Counted from the stretch's first letter, positions 1-11,873 are shown. The stretch is DNA of 38,490 nucleotides from Salpingoeca rosetta (GCF_000188695.1 NW_004754908.1:315923-354412); one strand, 5' to 3'. Notes: generated from the letters alone by a model not told the origin. A program made the numbers and translations.

Positions 1-56
<56 letters not shown>
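1..56. repeat. (TG)n microsatellite
   Basis: Perfect TG dinucleotide run at the left edge. The rest of 1-190 holds only TG-rich sequence and no supported exon, though it may contain the 3' end of the GPCR transcript. Confidence 0.98.
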
Positions 57-59
<3 letters not shown>

Positions 60-190
60 TTGTGTGTGTGAGTGTGTTTGTGTTGTGGCATAGAGACCAG
101 AGACAAGAGAGTTGAGCAGACGATCCAGGAATTATGTAGGCAAGCAATAAGCCACATGAACAACAAGCGCAGACATCACCATCACGTGGA

Positions 191-1879
191 TTATTGCTGC
201 ACAACACGCATGAACACAAAACACATCTTGGAGTACCCACGTGCATCTCACAAAACCAACACACAAGGCACACACACACGTGCACACACACACACACATG
301 CACACACACGTGCACACACACACACATATACACACCTGGAAGACGTTGAAGATGGTAAACAGGTACTGGACGGCAACGGCACCAGAAAACAAAAGCGCCC
401 CAAACACCCACGTCACGCCCATGATGGACAGGAACGACGCACTCGCTCGCACGCTGCAGCAAAACAGCAGGCATGCACAGGCACATGTCAGTGTCACATA
501 CACAAGCATCGTTGCATCACCTCACACAATGTCTCACAACGCAGACACACGCACGCATGCACGCACCAAGCATACACAAACATGGACAAGGTACACAAGC
601 AACACACACGCATACATACACACAAGCACACACACACACAAGCACACACACACAAGCACACACACACACCCGCGGATGAAACGCTGCCGTGTCGCCTTGT
701 CGGCATTAGCCACGCTCACGCTCAGGATCGAGCGCATGATGCGAACGAAAAACACAATGTTCACAAGGATGGCCAAGCACATTGGACCAAGGAACGCCCA
801 AATCTCATAGTTCTTCGTTGGCAGCCAGCACGCATCCTCATACCCGTACCTAACATATGTGTGAGGTGTGTGTGTGTGTGTGTTCGTATGGGATGTGTGA
901 GGTGTTGTGGGGTGCAACATGCACCGTCTGTGCAGCATGGCGACGGAACAACCAAACGCAAAGAACAACACACATAACCACGCAAACACAAAACTGCAAT
1001 CAAGCAATCACAGCCACACAGAAGCACACACACGCGCACGCGCACACACAACACAACCACACAGGCACACAGGCACACACACACGCGCGCGCGCGCGCAG
1101 AGAGCACACCACACGCCACACGCAGCAGCAACTCACCCTTCCTCGCCAATCACAAGGCCCGTCGCAAGCACAATCAGCGCCGGCACGCCATACGCAAACG
1201 CCGCAAACCGAACGTGCTGCCGCCGGTCAGACCGGTGGCTCCCGTGAAACACAACAACAAACGTCGAGTACAGGTGATACCCCTCAACCACCATCCACGC
1301 AAACGCGCTCAGCAGAAAGTAGTGCAGCACAATCGCAATCGCCGTGCACGTGTCCGTGTGGCTCGTCTCCTCAATGCCAAAGGCAAAGCACAACAGCGAT
1401 ATCGTCAGCGTCACACACAGGTGCATCACAATGATGCGCCCAAGGTCCTCCCGCAGCCGCTTGTACCACAGGTACACGCCAACCGTCAGCACCATGCAGA
1501 ACACAGACACCCCAACACCAATGTACGTGATGAAGCTCAGGGCTTTCTTGTCCGTGGATGATGTGGAACCGCCGCCTCCAAAGTTGGCGAGGATGGCAAA
1601 GTTGGTGAGGTGGTTGCACCGGCACGTCAGGAAGCCGTCCTTGATGGAGACCGGCTGACAGCCAACATCAGACCAGCCCGCGCTCTCGCCTGATGCTCTT
1701 GGCACACGCCAGAATGAACACACGCGTTCCCCTGCAGTGTTGTTGTCGAGATAGCCAACTGGAAGGCTGAACTCAACCTGACACCATGCACAGGGTGGAG
1801 CGAAGCGCAAGTGAGGGGAAAGCGCAACGGCAGCTCACGAGCACAAACCCCGCATACACATACACCCGTACGCACATGG

Positions 1880-1925
<46 letters not shown>

Positions 1926-2898
1926 CACGCAACCACAAGCACACGCACACACAGGTTCACAAGGGCGCAAGCGCAAGCACATGCACACGCACAGACACAA
2001 ACACACGCGCGAGCAACGAAAACGCACCTCTCCCTCAAATGGGACGCCATCCAGCCGCCGTGTTTGGATGGAGATGACGGGGGAGTCGACAAACGTCTGG
2101 TTGAGCAGGGAGGCCGCCTCAGTTGTGCTGTTGCGGACGGGGTTGCTCACTTGGCCCCCAGCAAACAGGCGCGAATCGCGGAACAGCGTGACAGAGACAC
2201 CCTGTACATCTGTGGAAGAAATGCTGTAGTTGACGGGGGACGACACGAGCAGGGGCATATTCCCGCCGCCAGCCTCTTGCACGCTGCATCCCGCACAGGA
2301 CGAGTTGACCTGGTTGGCGCTGCCCTTGAACGCCGCGCGTGCAGAACCAAAGCGGTACGCGAGGAAGATGATGTTCTCCTCCACTTGCACAGACGCCTGG
2401 TCATCCAACAACACGTCAACGAGCCCGTCCGTCCAGCGCTCCACAATCGAAGGGATGCGGCTAACAGGGGTGCCCCGCGTGCGTGCGGACTGCTCCAGCA
2501 CAGAGCCATCGACAGCCATCAGGTCGCTCGCGCCGCGGAAAATGAGCTGGAAGGTGCGACGCCCAAGCTTCTTTGTGCGAAGGAGACCGGTTGCGTTTGT
2601 GATGATGCTGTAGGCGTTACCAACGTCGTCTGGCGCGAAAAGCGGCGCATGCTGGGTGATGTTGGTGAGCTCCTCCAGTACGGAGTTGACGGTGTCAGTG
2701 GAGATGGTGCGGGTCGTCAGATCACGCAGTTTCTGGTTCACGCACTCCGTCGTGTTCACGGTTGCCGAAAACACATCCTGAGGATGCACAATAGCACCAA
2801 CAACAACGTTGCCGCATCAACACGGGGTGAGAAGTGGAAATATAACAAATGATCATCAACATGTGGGTCAACTACAAAGCTCGAAGGTAGTCACACAC

Positions 2899-2936
<38 letters not shown>

Positions 2937-5748
2937 GCAACCACACACATGTTGAGCACGCAACTCACTCGGAGAGTGCAATAGCGATAAGCAAATCGGT
3001 TTGGAAGGACGCCGGGGCCTCTGCAGGATGTGCGCGAGGGCACAGTGCAGCCAATGACCCCCGGCCACGACACGCCACCAATCACGCTCGCCTCACACCG
3101 GCACGTCGTGCTCGCCACGCGCACATACGCCCCGTTCACAAGCTCAATCGCAAGCGGGTCCCCAGCAGCAAGCGCGTTCCCAGCCGCCCCAGGCTGCACA
3201 ACAATGGCCCCGTTCCCAACCCTCACCACTGGCAGCTCAGTCTCCCCAAACAACACCCGCGACACAACAGACGCCCCAATGTCAACCAGCGTGCTCAGTG
3301 CCGTGCCCCGCTGCGCCGAGATCCGCACCACATCCCCGGCCTTCCACTTGGCTGGCACAACCTCCGTGATGCCGCCAGATGAAATCACGCGCACAGACCG
3401 CGTCACCTGCACTCTCGGCGACCCATACAGCGCCGTCGCCCGCACAGAGAACACAACGTCCGCCCGCGTTCCCACCCGGCTCGCCAGCGCAGGCATGCGC
3501 AGCACAATCGCCGTCTCCGTCACGCTCTCCACAACAGCATCCACCCCGTCCACCGTCACAGACGTCGCGTCCACGCCCCCAGCCACAAACGACTGGCCAG
3601 TCAGCGTCACACGCACGCCCTCAGACACCGTTATCGGCGTCACCTCCGTGATCTGCACGGGCGCGTACAGCGACAGCGCTGCGCTGCCCTGCACCTGCAC
3701 GGGCGAGTTGTCGACGTACACCTCCAGGTCCACCGCCCCGCTGCCGTCGGCGTTGTCTGTTGAGCGGGCCGTGGGCGGCACAATGGCGGTGATGTTGGTG
3801 GTTGTGATGTCCAGGACAACTGCCTGCGTGCCGGCAATGTACACTGCGCCCTGGAACCCGTACCCGAGCGGGATGTCTTCCGCAAGCAGCACCACCACCT
3901 GCGACGGCAGGGCCGTGGCAGATGCCAGGCCGGTGATTTGCGGTGTGGGGATGATGGTGGGTCCAATTGCAACTGTGGCAAGGGTGTCGCTCCAGACCAA
4001 CCGCAATTGTGCCGGCTGGGGATTGGGCGTGACATCTGCTGGGGTGCGAACAACCATCTGGGTGTCACTGGCAGCCAGGATGGTCATGGGATACTTCTCA
4101 AAGTTGTCGAGTGCAACACCATACAGGATGGACGGCTCAGAGGGTGCGATGAGGTTGACGCCGTACAACGTCAAGATGTGCCCTTCCCAAGTGACTGGGG
4201 CGGAGATGGCGGTGATGGCCGGGGTCACATACGTGAAGGAGAACTGCGGCAGCGCCACCGTGTCCGGCTGAATGATAACCGAAACACCACCATTGGGTGG
4301 TGTGTTGCCCTTGTAAGCGTCGGCCGCGACGACAATCTCGGTTGGTGTCGACTTCTTCACGGACCCGACTTGCGTGCCCGCCAGAGTTATGGAGTAGGGA
4401 TTCAGGTCGAGCCCATCAAACTGGCCTTTGAACGTGACCTCCATGGCAGGCACGCCAACACGCGGCGTCATGGTGTGAAAGAGGACGCCTACACCCAGCG
4501 ACGCCTGGATGGTGCGGCCGTCGGCCAAGATGACGGCAATGCCAGTGCTGTTCAGGAACTGCGACGGCATGTCGATGGTGATGGCTCCGTTGGCAAAGCC
4601 AGTGATGGGAGCGATGGCACCATCAACCGTGACGCGGTCGACAAACGACGCCGGCTGGGATTCGATGTTGGAGATGTGGATGTTCGCCAGCTGCCCTGGG
4701 ACTGGCGCGCTCGGCGTGATCTGCGTGACCACCAGCAGCGGGTACGAGTAGAGTGCAGAGCCAGAAAAGGTGCTGACGGTGATGTTTGCGCGCGTGGCAG
4801 CTGGGGACTGTGGCAGCCGCGCAATGATGTGTGTAGCATTGCTTGAGGTGACCTCCAAACCATCTGTGGCAAAGTCGACATCTGAGACCATATTGAGGTT
4901 GCGGCCAATGATGGTGACGAGGTCCGACGGCCGGCCCTGTGGCGGCTGGACAGCTGTGATGACGGGGGCGCCTGCAACGATGAAGGCGTTGATGGTTGCC
5001 GTGTCGCCGTCGGCGTTGCTGATGGTGAGCAAGTACGCGCCATTGGGCACGCCCGCACCCACGGTGAACGTGACCATGGTGTCGTTGGCAAAGTCGACTT
5101 GCAGCTCGTACTTGCTGGGCAGCGAGAGCTGTCCATTGTCCAGCGTCAGAACGGCGCGAACACCACCGCTGCTGCCGTAAAAGCCGCTGCCGCCGACGGT
5201 GGCCTGTTCTGGTGGGGAGACGAAGCTTGGCGTGATGAAAGTGATGGCGGGGAACGGCCCAACCCGCACGGCGTTCTCAATGGTGATGGGTGAGGCGAAT
5301 CCAAGGGAGGACGTCAGCACAAACTTGACGTCTGCCAGGGTCTCGAAGTTGTTCAGGTACGGGTGGATGGAGACCACAGCCTTGCCGGACGTGGAGCTCT
5401 TGACGCTGGCGCCCGTGATGCCGGCTGACGGCGGGTACACGGCCACGAGGTTGTGGTACATGTTGATTGAGTCGCCGTAGATGGTGATGTCGCTCGATTC
5501 GTCAACGCGGTGTGGAATGACACCAAACACGTCCCCGCCGGATGTGCGGTTGCACGTCTGCCGGATGAGCTGAATGTCGCTCACCGTGAGTGTTCCGCCC
5601 CCTTCAGGCCGCACATGCAGCGCGTACGTCATCCACGACTGGTGTGTGTGTGTGTGTGCATTTGTGGGTGAGACAACGAGTATGTGTGTGTGCATTTGTG
5701 GGTGGGACAACGAGTGTGTGTGTGTGCGTGTGTGTGTGTGTGCGTGTG

Positions 5749-5825
<77 letters not shown>

Positions 5826-6010
5826 AGGGTTAAGTGTGCAGGGTGCACTTGACGTGAAAGACGGAAGACGTGACACACAAGACACATGGCACCACTTGTG
5901 TGTACCTGAAGCGGGGCATTGTTACACGCGGGCAGCTCGAGTGTCATGTCTGGGGAGATGGGAACATTCGTGGCACCATTCAGCCGCATGAAAGACCCTT
6001 GATACGTCTC

Positions 6011-6101
<91 letters not shown>

Positions 6102-6348
6102 GGGCCGTAGGATGGCAGCGTGTGGCGTGTTGAGACAAGCGATACTTCAACAGCAGGCGGTGCGGGACGTACTGCGCATAGAGCTCGACGCTGGCGTGAG
6201 AGGCCGTGCAACAGCCTGCGGGGAAGGTCAGGCGGTAGCTGACAATGACGTAGTTGTGCACCTCAGATTCAATCAGAATCTACCGCACCAAAGGCAATTG
6301 CAGTGGAGCGACAACAAGCGAGTCAACTCAGCGTCGTCAAACGTGCCA

Positions 6349-6383
<35 letters not shown>

Positions 6384-6425
6384 CGTGTGTGTGTCTGTCT
6401 GTCTGTGTGTCTGTGTGTGTGTGTG

Positions 6426-6485
<60 letters not shown>

Positions 6486-6939
6486 CAAGGACGGACACTT
6501 GCGGGCCGTTCCACCCCCAGACCCCTCCCCCTTCCACCAAACTTTGTCCAGGCGAACGCCGAAGGCACCCCCTGGTAGCACGTGCACGTACCTTGGAGGA
6601 ATTGCCGTTGATGTTCCAAATGCCAGTGTCCTCGTGAAAGGTGCTGTTGTCGTTCCTGCAAAAGCCACAGCAGAACACAGCGCACATGAGCATCTGCGCA
6701 TTTTCACGAGGATAACGCAACCAACCCCAGGCAGCGGATCGATCAGCGCATCTTCGCTTTGAAACTTACGGGTTGTAGTCGAGGGAGAGGTAGAGGCCTG
6801 GTGTTGGATCCTCAGATGCCACTTCACGGCAAGCGTTGCAGCCGTCAGGTGCAGCGGTGGCTAGTTCCGCACCACCGAGAACGAGACCAAGGCCGGCGAT
6901 CGCCGCCAAGAGCACGGTGAGCGCTGTGCGGCGCTCCAT
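191..6939 (-). CDS. Adhesion-type G protein-coupled receptor with IPT/TIG ectodomain, GPS motif and 7TM
   Basis: Exons in coding order: 6939-6770, 6655-6592, 6279-6146, 6011-5906, 5638-2969, 2777-2028, 1777-1137, 849-670, 453-336 and tentatively 226-191; all junctions are GT/AG and phases agree (about 1622 aa). The start is the ATG at 6939, which opens a signal peptide (basic MERR, then a hydrophobic core to about residue 27). Residues 159-1048, one 2670-bp exon, hold about seven IPT/TIG-like beta-sandwich repeats (recurrent '[10 protein letters not shown]...V.I.G.N' pattern). Residues 1049-1350 look like a GAIN domain. It ends in a GPS motif with Cys1318, Trp1321, Trp1333, Cys1338, Cys1350, Cys1352 and the self-cleavage triad His-Leu-Thr (1354-1356, in [10 protein letters not shown]). 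Family B2 transmembrane helices follow; the TM6-TM7 stretch contains GVTWVFG and [10 protein letters not shown]. Expected at the plasma membrane as a self-cleaved two-subunit receptor; ligand and G protein are unknown. The final 11-codon exon (residues 1612-1622, finishing TM7, then TAA) has a weak acceptor, so the C-terminus may be wrong or continue left of the window. Confidence 0.87.
1879..1923. repeat. (CA)n microsatellite
   Basis: Lies in GPCR intron 6 (1778-2027). On the coding strand it reads TG. Confidence 0.95.
5756..5824. repeat. (GT)n microsatellite
   Basis: In GPCR intron 4 (5639-5905). It reads CA on the coding strand and lies in the central/acceptor part of the intron; further imperfect TG-rich sequence (5641-5755) continues to the acceptor. 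Confidence 0.95.
6013..6096. repeat. (TG)n microsatellite forming the end of an intron
   Basis: In GPCR intron 3 (6012-6145). On the coding strand it is (CA)n running directly into the acceptor, read as ...cacacag followed by exon 4. Confidence 0.95.
6350..6482. repeat. TG-rich compound microsatellite
   Basis: In GPCR intron 2 (6280-6591). TG runs are interrupted by CGCG, TCTG and CG units. Confidence 0.95.
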
Positions 6940-7730
6940 CTTCTTGCTTGTGCTTGTGCAAAGCAAACAGCGGCACTGTGATGCGCCTTCGACAGTGCCA
7001 GGTCGTCGAGGTCGATGATGGAGAAAATGGCTTGCAAGACAAGAAGGAGGAGCTCCTGCAGAAGGTGGATGAGTGGAAACCCAAACACTCAAACAAGTGT
7101 TGTCAAATCACCCTCGCTCGGTCGCAAACACGCCTCGCTCCAAAGCAAACGGCTCACGAAGCTGGCTGCGCACTGCACTGGGAAGCGAAACTGCTTTTCC
7201 CTTGCTTTGAGATATGCTGGGATGATGACGTAAACCGGATGATGTGACGTCCCCCCACACTCACGTCAAACAAAAAGAGAAACAAAAAAGACTTGCCACC
7301 AGTGCAGTGTGTTTGCGTCTGTCGTCAGTGCCCTCTACGGCTCTGCTCCACGCCCCCTTTTCACGAACAGTCACGAACGCTGACGTGACGATGACGGCTG
7401 CTGATGTCGCCACACCGCAAGCAACCAAGCACACACTTCACGGGCAAGGGATGGACTGAAGGATGTGAGGGCTGTTGGGCGTGTGGGTGTGGCCTGTGGG
7501 AAATGGGTGAGTGAGTGCTGCGACGACAGGCCCGAAAACACAGGTTTCGCTGACTTTGCAGAAACACAGGCGGAGCGCACGACGACACGACATACAAAAA
7601 GATACAACGACGTCGCACAAGAACAACAGAGACACCAAGAAGACAGCACAGCACACGGCACACCACAAACACCACAGACCACACACGCGCAGAGCACACA
7701 CTCAAAACAGAGCAGCACAACGTAACAGTA
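6940..7730. promoter_or_regulatory. Divergent intergenic region shared by the GPCR and UBA5 genes
   Basis: The 791 bp between the two start codons must hold both 5' UTRs and both promoters, unless upstream non-coding exons exist. No convincing coding exon is visible. The part nearest UBA5 (about 7560-7725) is A/C-rich and low in T, typical of a 5' leader. A TGACGT cluster lies in the centre and is listed separately. I see no clear TATA box. Confidence 0.6.
7226..7388. promoter_or_regulatory. Cluster of four TGACGT (CRE/UPRE-like) sites
   Basis: TGACGTAA lies at 7226-7233 (+), TGACGTCC at 7245-7252 (+), TGACGTGA at 7261-7268 (- strand, read as tcacgtca) and TGACGTGA at 7381-7388 (+). TGACGT is the half-site of CREB/ATF-class bZIP factors, and TGACGTG(G/A) is the core of the mammalian unfolded-protein-response element. 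Binding here is inference. Confidence 0.45.
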
Positions 7731-9050
7731 ATGTCGTCTGCGGAGGACTTGAAGGTTGAGAATGAGCGGCTACGCGCAGAGGTGGCTGAGCTCAAGGCTC
7801 GCGTCGCAGAGCAGCAGGCACGCCCCCGCATCGCACACATGAGCGCCGAAGTCGTGGACTCCAACCCTTACAGGTGTGTGCGTGTGCGTGTGCGTATGAG
7901 TGTGTCCATGTGTGTGCGTGTGAATGAGTGTGTGCATGTGTATGTGTGCATGTCACATACAACCACGCTCACACATGATACCCTCATGCACATGCGCGCG
8001 TACGATACCCTCATGCACACGATCACACACACACACACCCATGCACACCCGCGCATACGTTCATGCCTGCCTGTAGCCGGCTGATGGCGCTGCAGCGCAT
8101 GAAGATTGTGGAGCGGTACGAGGATATCCGCAAGGCCGCTGTTGTTGTGGTTGGCGTTGGCGGCGTAGGCAGTGTCACTGCAGAGATGCTGACCCGTTGT
8201 GGCGTTGGAAAGGTGCGTGGTCGCTCGGGCAGTCTCCGATGATCCGCTGCCATGAACAAACCAACCCACCGGCACACTTTATATGCTTGCTGCTCTTTGT
8301 GTGCTGTTGCGTATCAAGCTGTTTGTTGTGCGACGCCTTTGCTTTGCCAAAGCTGTAGATTGCTCACCCTCAACGCATGCTTGCTCGCTCGCAGTTGATC
8401 ATGTTTGACTACGACAAGGTTGAAATGGCCAACATGAACCGCCTCTTTTTCCAGCCACACCAAGCCGGCTTGACGAAGGTGCGCATGTGTGCATGTGTGC
8501 ATGTCTGTGTGTGTATGAATGTGTGTATGAGTGTGTGTCTCTCTGTGTGTGTGTGTGTGTCTCTCTCTCTGTGTCTGCGTGCATGTGCCTGTGTGTGTGT
8601 CTCTCTCTCTCTGTGTGTGTCTGCGTGCATGTGCCTGTGTGTCTGTATGTCTGTGTGCGCAAAGCCACTATGTCAACAATTGCGTGTGAACACATGCAAA
8701 TGCATCTGAGGCAGTTCTTTCTTGCCACATCGTCACGGCACCGCAGCGCTCTTGCTCACGCCGTCCACGTGCTCCCGTGTTCATCCTCAAGGTGGAAGCT
8801 GCAAAGCGCACGCTTGGCTTCATCAACCCTGATGTTGACATTGAGGCATACTGCATGGACATCACCACTGTGGACAACTACCCCAAGTTCATGGACATCA
8901 TCAAGTCAGTTTCCACGCGTGCATGTTCCGTTTACCATGCCCGCTGGCCACCTGTGCAAAGCAAACGCTACAGACGCACGAACCGGGTACAACGCACACT
9001 GCTCACCAGTTCCTGTCATGTGTATGTGTGTGTATGTGTGTGCGCGTGTA

Positions 9051-9086
<36 letters not shown>

Positions 9087-11076
9087 TGTGTGTGTGTGTG
9101 TGTGTGTGTGCGTGTGTACAGGACCGGCGGTATCGACGATGGTGCCGTCTCGCTTGTGCTCGGATGCGTCGACAACTTTGGCGCCCGCATTGCCGTCAAC
9201 AGGGTACAAGTTGATAAAAGAGGAGGAAGAGGATGTGTGAAGGAGGTGGCAGTTGCTGCCGGTGGCGTACAAGCCTCCAGTGCTGCCGCCTCCCTGCACA
9301 ACACAGCATGAGCATGCATCATGCACCCGCCACACGACGTACCGTCGCACGCACACACATGCATGCACATGCCCTTCCTCACGCTGCCTGTGCTCGCGGC
9401 GTGGTGGTGCAGGCGTGCATGGAGCTTCGGCAGGATTGGATTGAGTCTGGCGTGAGCGAGAATGCCGTCTCAGGCCACATTCAGTTCATCTCCCCAGGCC
9501 GCACGGCTTGCTTCGAGGTTGGTCGTGCCTACATATGCATGTCCACGTGTATGTGTGTGTGTGCTTGTGTGTGCTTGTGTGTGTGTGTTGTATGTGTGTT
9601 GTTTGTGTGTGTGTGTGTCTTCTCGCTCACATGCACATAACCAAACGCGCACAAACACTGACACAAACTCACGATGACACGCTTGTACACGCACATCTGC
9701 ACATGACACCACGTATTCCAGTGCGCACCGCCACTTGTCGTTGCGTCGGAGATTGACGAGCGAACGCTCAAGAGGTGAGGCGATACGACGCTTAGCACCA
9801 GCACCCTCAGCTGCACCAAGGGCTCATTGCTTTGACGCGACTCTCGCTCACACACACACACACACCCTCTTTCTCTCTCTCTCTCTCTCTTTCGCTATGA
9901 CTGTTCCTGCTCCACTGCCGTGTGTTCTCTGGCGTGTAGGGAGGGGGTGTGCGCTGCGTCGCTCCCGACAACCATGGGCATCACTGCCGGCCTCCTCGTT
10001 CAAAACGCTCTCAAGTGCGGTGAATCGTGCTTTGACATTGGGGGGGGGGATGGAGTTGCTTGTGTCATATGGCACTACGACCACCCGACCGGCCGACCCA
10101 CTGCTGGGCCTTGAAGAGCTGTTCTTGTTGTGTTGTGTTTTGTTTTTGTTTCGTTTTGTGTTTTGCATCTTTGGTTTTACTGTTCAGCACGAAATGGTTG
10201 TGGTGTGCATCGCTTCTGGCTCACTTCTCACCCGCGTATATGTTCGCGTGCACATGCACACGCCCATTCTCGACCCGCCCTGGCACACCTTTGCACGTGC
10301 AGGTATCTGCTGCAGTTTGGCAAAGTGAGCGACTATCTCGGTTACAACGCCCTCTCTGATTTCTTCCCGCAGTACACAATGAAGCCCAACCCAGACTGTA
10401 GCGTCGACGACTGTCAGGCGGCGCAGAAGGAGTATGCAGAGAGGAAGGCCGCCGAACCAGACGAGGCACAGGAGGCACAGGAGGAGGCACCAGGTGCGTT
10501 GTGCGTGTACGTGTACGTGTGTGTGTGTGTACGTGTGTGTGCGTGCACGTGTGAGTGTGCATGCGTGTACGTGTGTGTGTGTGTATGTGTGTGTGTGTGT
10601 GTGTGTGACTGTGCAGATAAGATCTCCCTTCCATTGCTATGTGTTGGTCGATCACTGACATTGTGGTACACTGCCGTGCTCATGTATGTGGCTGCGCATC
10701 TTGCGCTTTCTTCACGCCAGTCGTGCACGAGGAGACGTTTGGCATCTGCCTTGTGGACGAGTCTGCTCCTGAGGAAGACAAGACGGCCGTTGCGCCGGGC
10801 CTTCGCTACGAACACGACCACACAGACAAGCCGCAGCAGGAGGAAGGGGTACGTGCACTTGCGTGTATGTGTGTTGTGTTGTGTTGTGTTGTGTTGTGTT
10901 GTGTTGTGTTCAGACGCCGCGTTCTGAACAGCCGTGCTTGTTGCTGACATATTGTGGCGATGCGTTTCGTGTGTGCGTGTGTGTCCTCTTTATGACTGCA
11001 GACCTCTGGATTTGTGGAGGGCGCCGATGATCTTGATTTGGACGAGTTGCAGAAGCAATTGGGCAGCCTCAACTAA
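7731..11076 (+). CDS. UBA5: UBA5, E1-type activating enzyme for the ubiquitin-like modifier UFM1
   Basis: Exons: 7731-7873, 8077-8212, 8395-8478, 8792-8904, 9122-9203, 9413-9517, 9722-9774, 9940-10014, 10303-10493, 10721-10848, 11002-11076. Phases close exactly to 394 aa (human UBA5 is 404). UBA5 adenylates UFM1, holds it as a thioester and passes it to UFC1; the pathway acts on ER-bound ribosomes and other targets. Visible features: an N-terminal coiled coil (about 7-30) as in animal UBA5; the family block [14 protein letters not shown]; nucleotide-binding GVGGVGS (74-80); [16 protein letters not shown]; zinc cysteines C219/C222 (CFEC, split by intron 6) and C296/C301; active-site Cys243 in [19 protein letters not shown] (334-339) aligns with the human LIR/UFIM motif WGIELV, and the C-terminal [12 protein letters not shown] aligns with the UFC1-binding tail. 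It is divergent from the GPCR gene and convergent with the spectrin gene. Identity is very secure. Confidence 0.97.
9057..9116. repeat. TG microsatellite in UBA5 intron 4
   Basis: TG run next to the acceptor of UBA5 intron 4, an exception to the orientation pattern of the other introns. Confidence 0.9.
10871..10910. repeat. (GTGTT)8 pentanucleotide repeat
   Basis: Eight perfect copies in UBA5 intron 10, 22 bp after the donor. A related GTGTT-type run occurs on the opposite strand in spectrin intron 4 (about 13950-13977). Confidence 0.95.
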
Positions 11077-11777
11077 GCCGCTTCCGCATTCCTGATCGGT
11101 GCTTCTTCCTCCTCTTCGATTGATCTCCCTTGTCTCCAGCTGTTTGTTAGTGTTTTTTTTTTTTTTTTTTTCATTGCTTGTTGTGTCGTTGCTTCGTAGG
11201 TTCCCATTCGTTCACACTCCCTTTTGTTGTGCCTTTTTCCTCTGCCCCGTACACAAACACAGGACCGCTCTTCGTACAGTGTGACAGCGACAGTGTCGAC
11301 AAATAGTGCATTGCATGGCTGCATGGAGAGAAACGACACACACACACACACGCACGCACGCACGTACGCACACACGCGCGCGCATGCCAACAGCAGCCCA
11401 AACCATAACTGACACAACTGAATGTCACATTACTCCATGTCGTGAACCTTGCCCCAACGCACAAGCAGCGTACCCCTCTCACAAGCCCCAACTCAGACCA
11501 CGCAGCTTGACCACTGTACGTTCAGTACAATAACAAAGACAACAGCTGCATCGCCTGAAAATCAACACACGCAACCTGCAAGCAGAAAGCGGGAGTGCAC
11601 ACGCCGCCAGCGAGAACCATTCACCACACACTGAACGCCACCACTTGCCGTCTTTGCCTGCGCTTCCTCTTCCCCAGTTTTCTTTTTTCTTTTCTTTTTT
11701 TTTTTTTTTTAGCTCACGCTGCGCCCCCGCCCCCGAACCTTCTTACATACGCGCAATGCTGCTGTCTTCTCTGAATG

Positions 11778-11783
11778 TTTATT
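11778..11783 (-). terminator. AATAAA poly(A) signal, candidate for the spectrin gene
   Basis: TTTATT on the plus strand reads AATAAA on the spectrin strand, about 91 bp past the spectrin stop codon, a normal distance for a short 3' UTR. Confidence 0.6.
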
Positions 11784-11795
11784 CGCGTGGTCCTG

Positions 11796-11801
11796 AATAA
11801 A
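11796..11801 (+). terminator. AATAAA poly(A) signal, candidate for UBA5
   Basis: This is the only plus-strand AATAAA I see downstream of the UBA5 stop. It lies 720 bp past it, so the UBA5 3' UTR would be long unless a variant signal nearer the stop is used. Confidence 0.4.
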
Positions 11802-11873
11802 ATCACAGCCGAGCTCTTTCTGTCTCCCCATCAAACACCCCCCCCCCTCCACACACGTCTACCTATCACCGCC

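Larger units (their letters stand above)
11077..11873. other. Convergent intergenic region, 3' flanks of UBA5 and spectrin
   Basis: These 797 bp separate the stop codons of two genes transcribed toward each other. They contain T-runs at about 11153-11171 and 11694-11710, a short CA/CG-alternating stretch at 11337-11384, and poly(A) signals on both strands near the right end. No ORF resembles a gene. Confidence 0.7.

Noticed and set aside
72..1114. Several Cys-Val or His-Thr rich open frames at the left end and elsewhere over TG/CA runs
   Set aside because: TG/CA repeats contain no stop codons in any frame, so such frames are artefacts of simple sequence.
2891..6211. 1106-codon open frame on the minus strand read as one protein
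   Set aside because: It reads through (CA)n introns as His-Thr repeats; the true exons inside it (5906-6011, 2969-5638) are bounded by good GT/AG sites in phase.
11683..11710. T-rich tract ending in AG as an acceptor for another exon downstream of UBA5
   Set aside because: No downstream reading frame of interest; UBA5 already has its conserved C-terminus and stop at 11074-11076.
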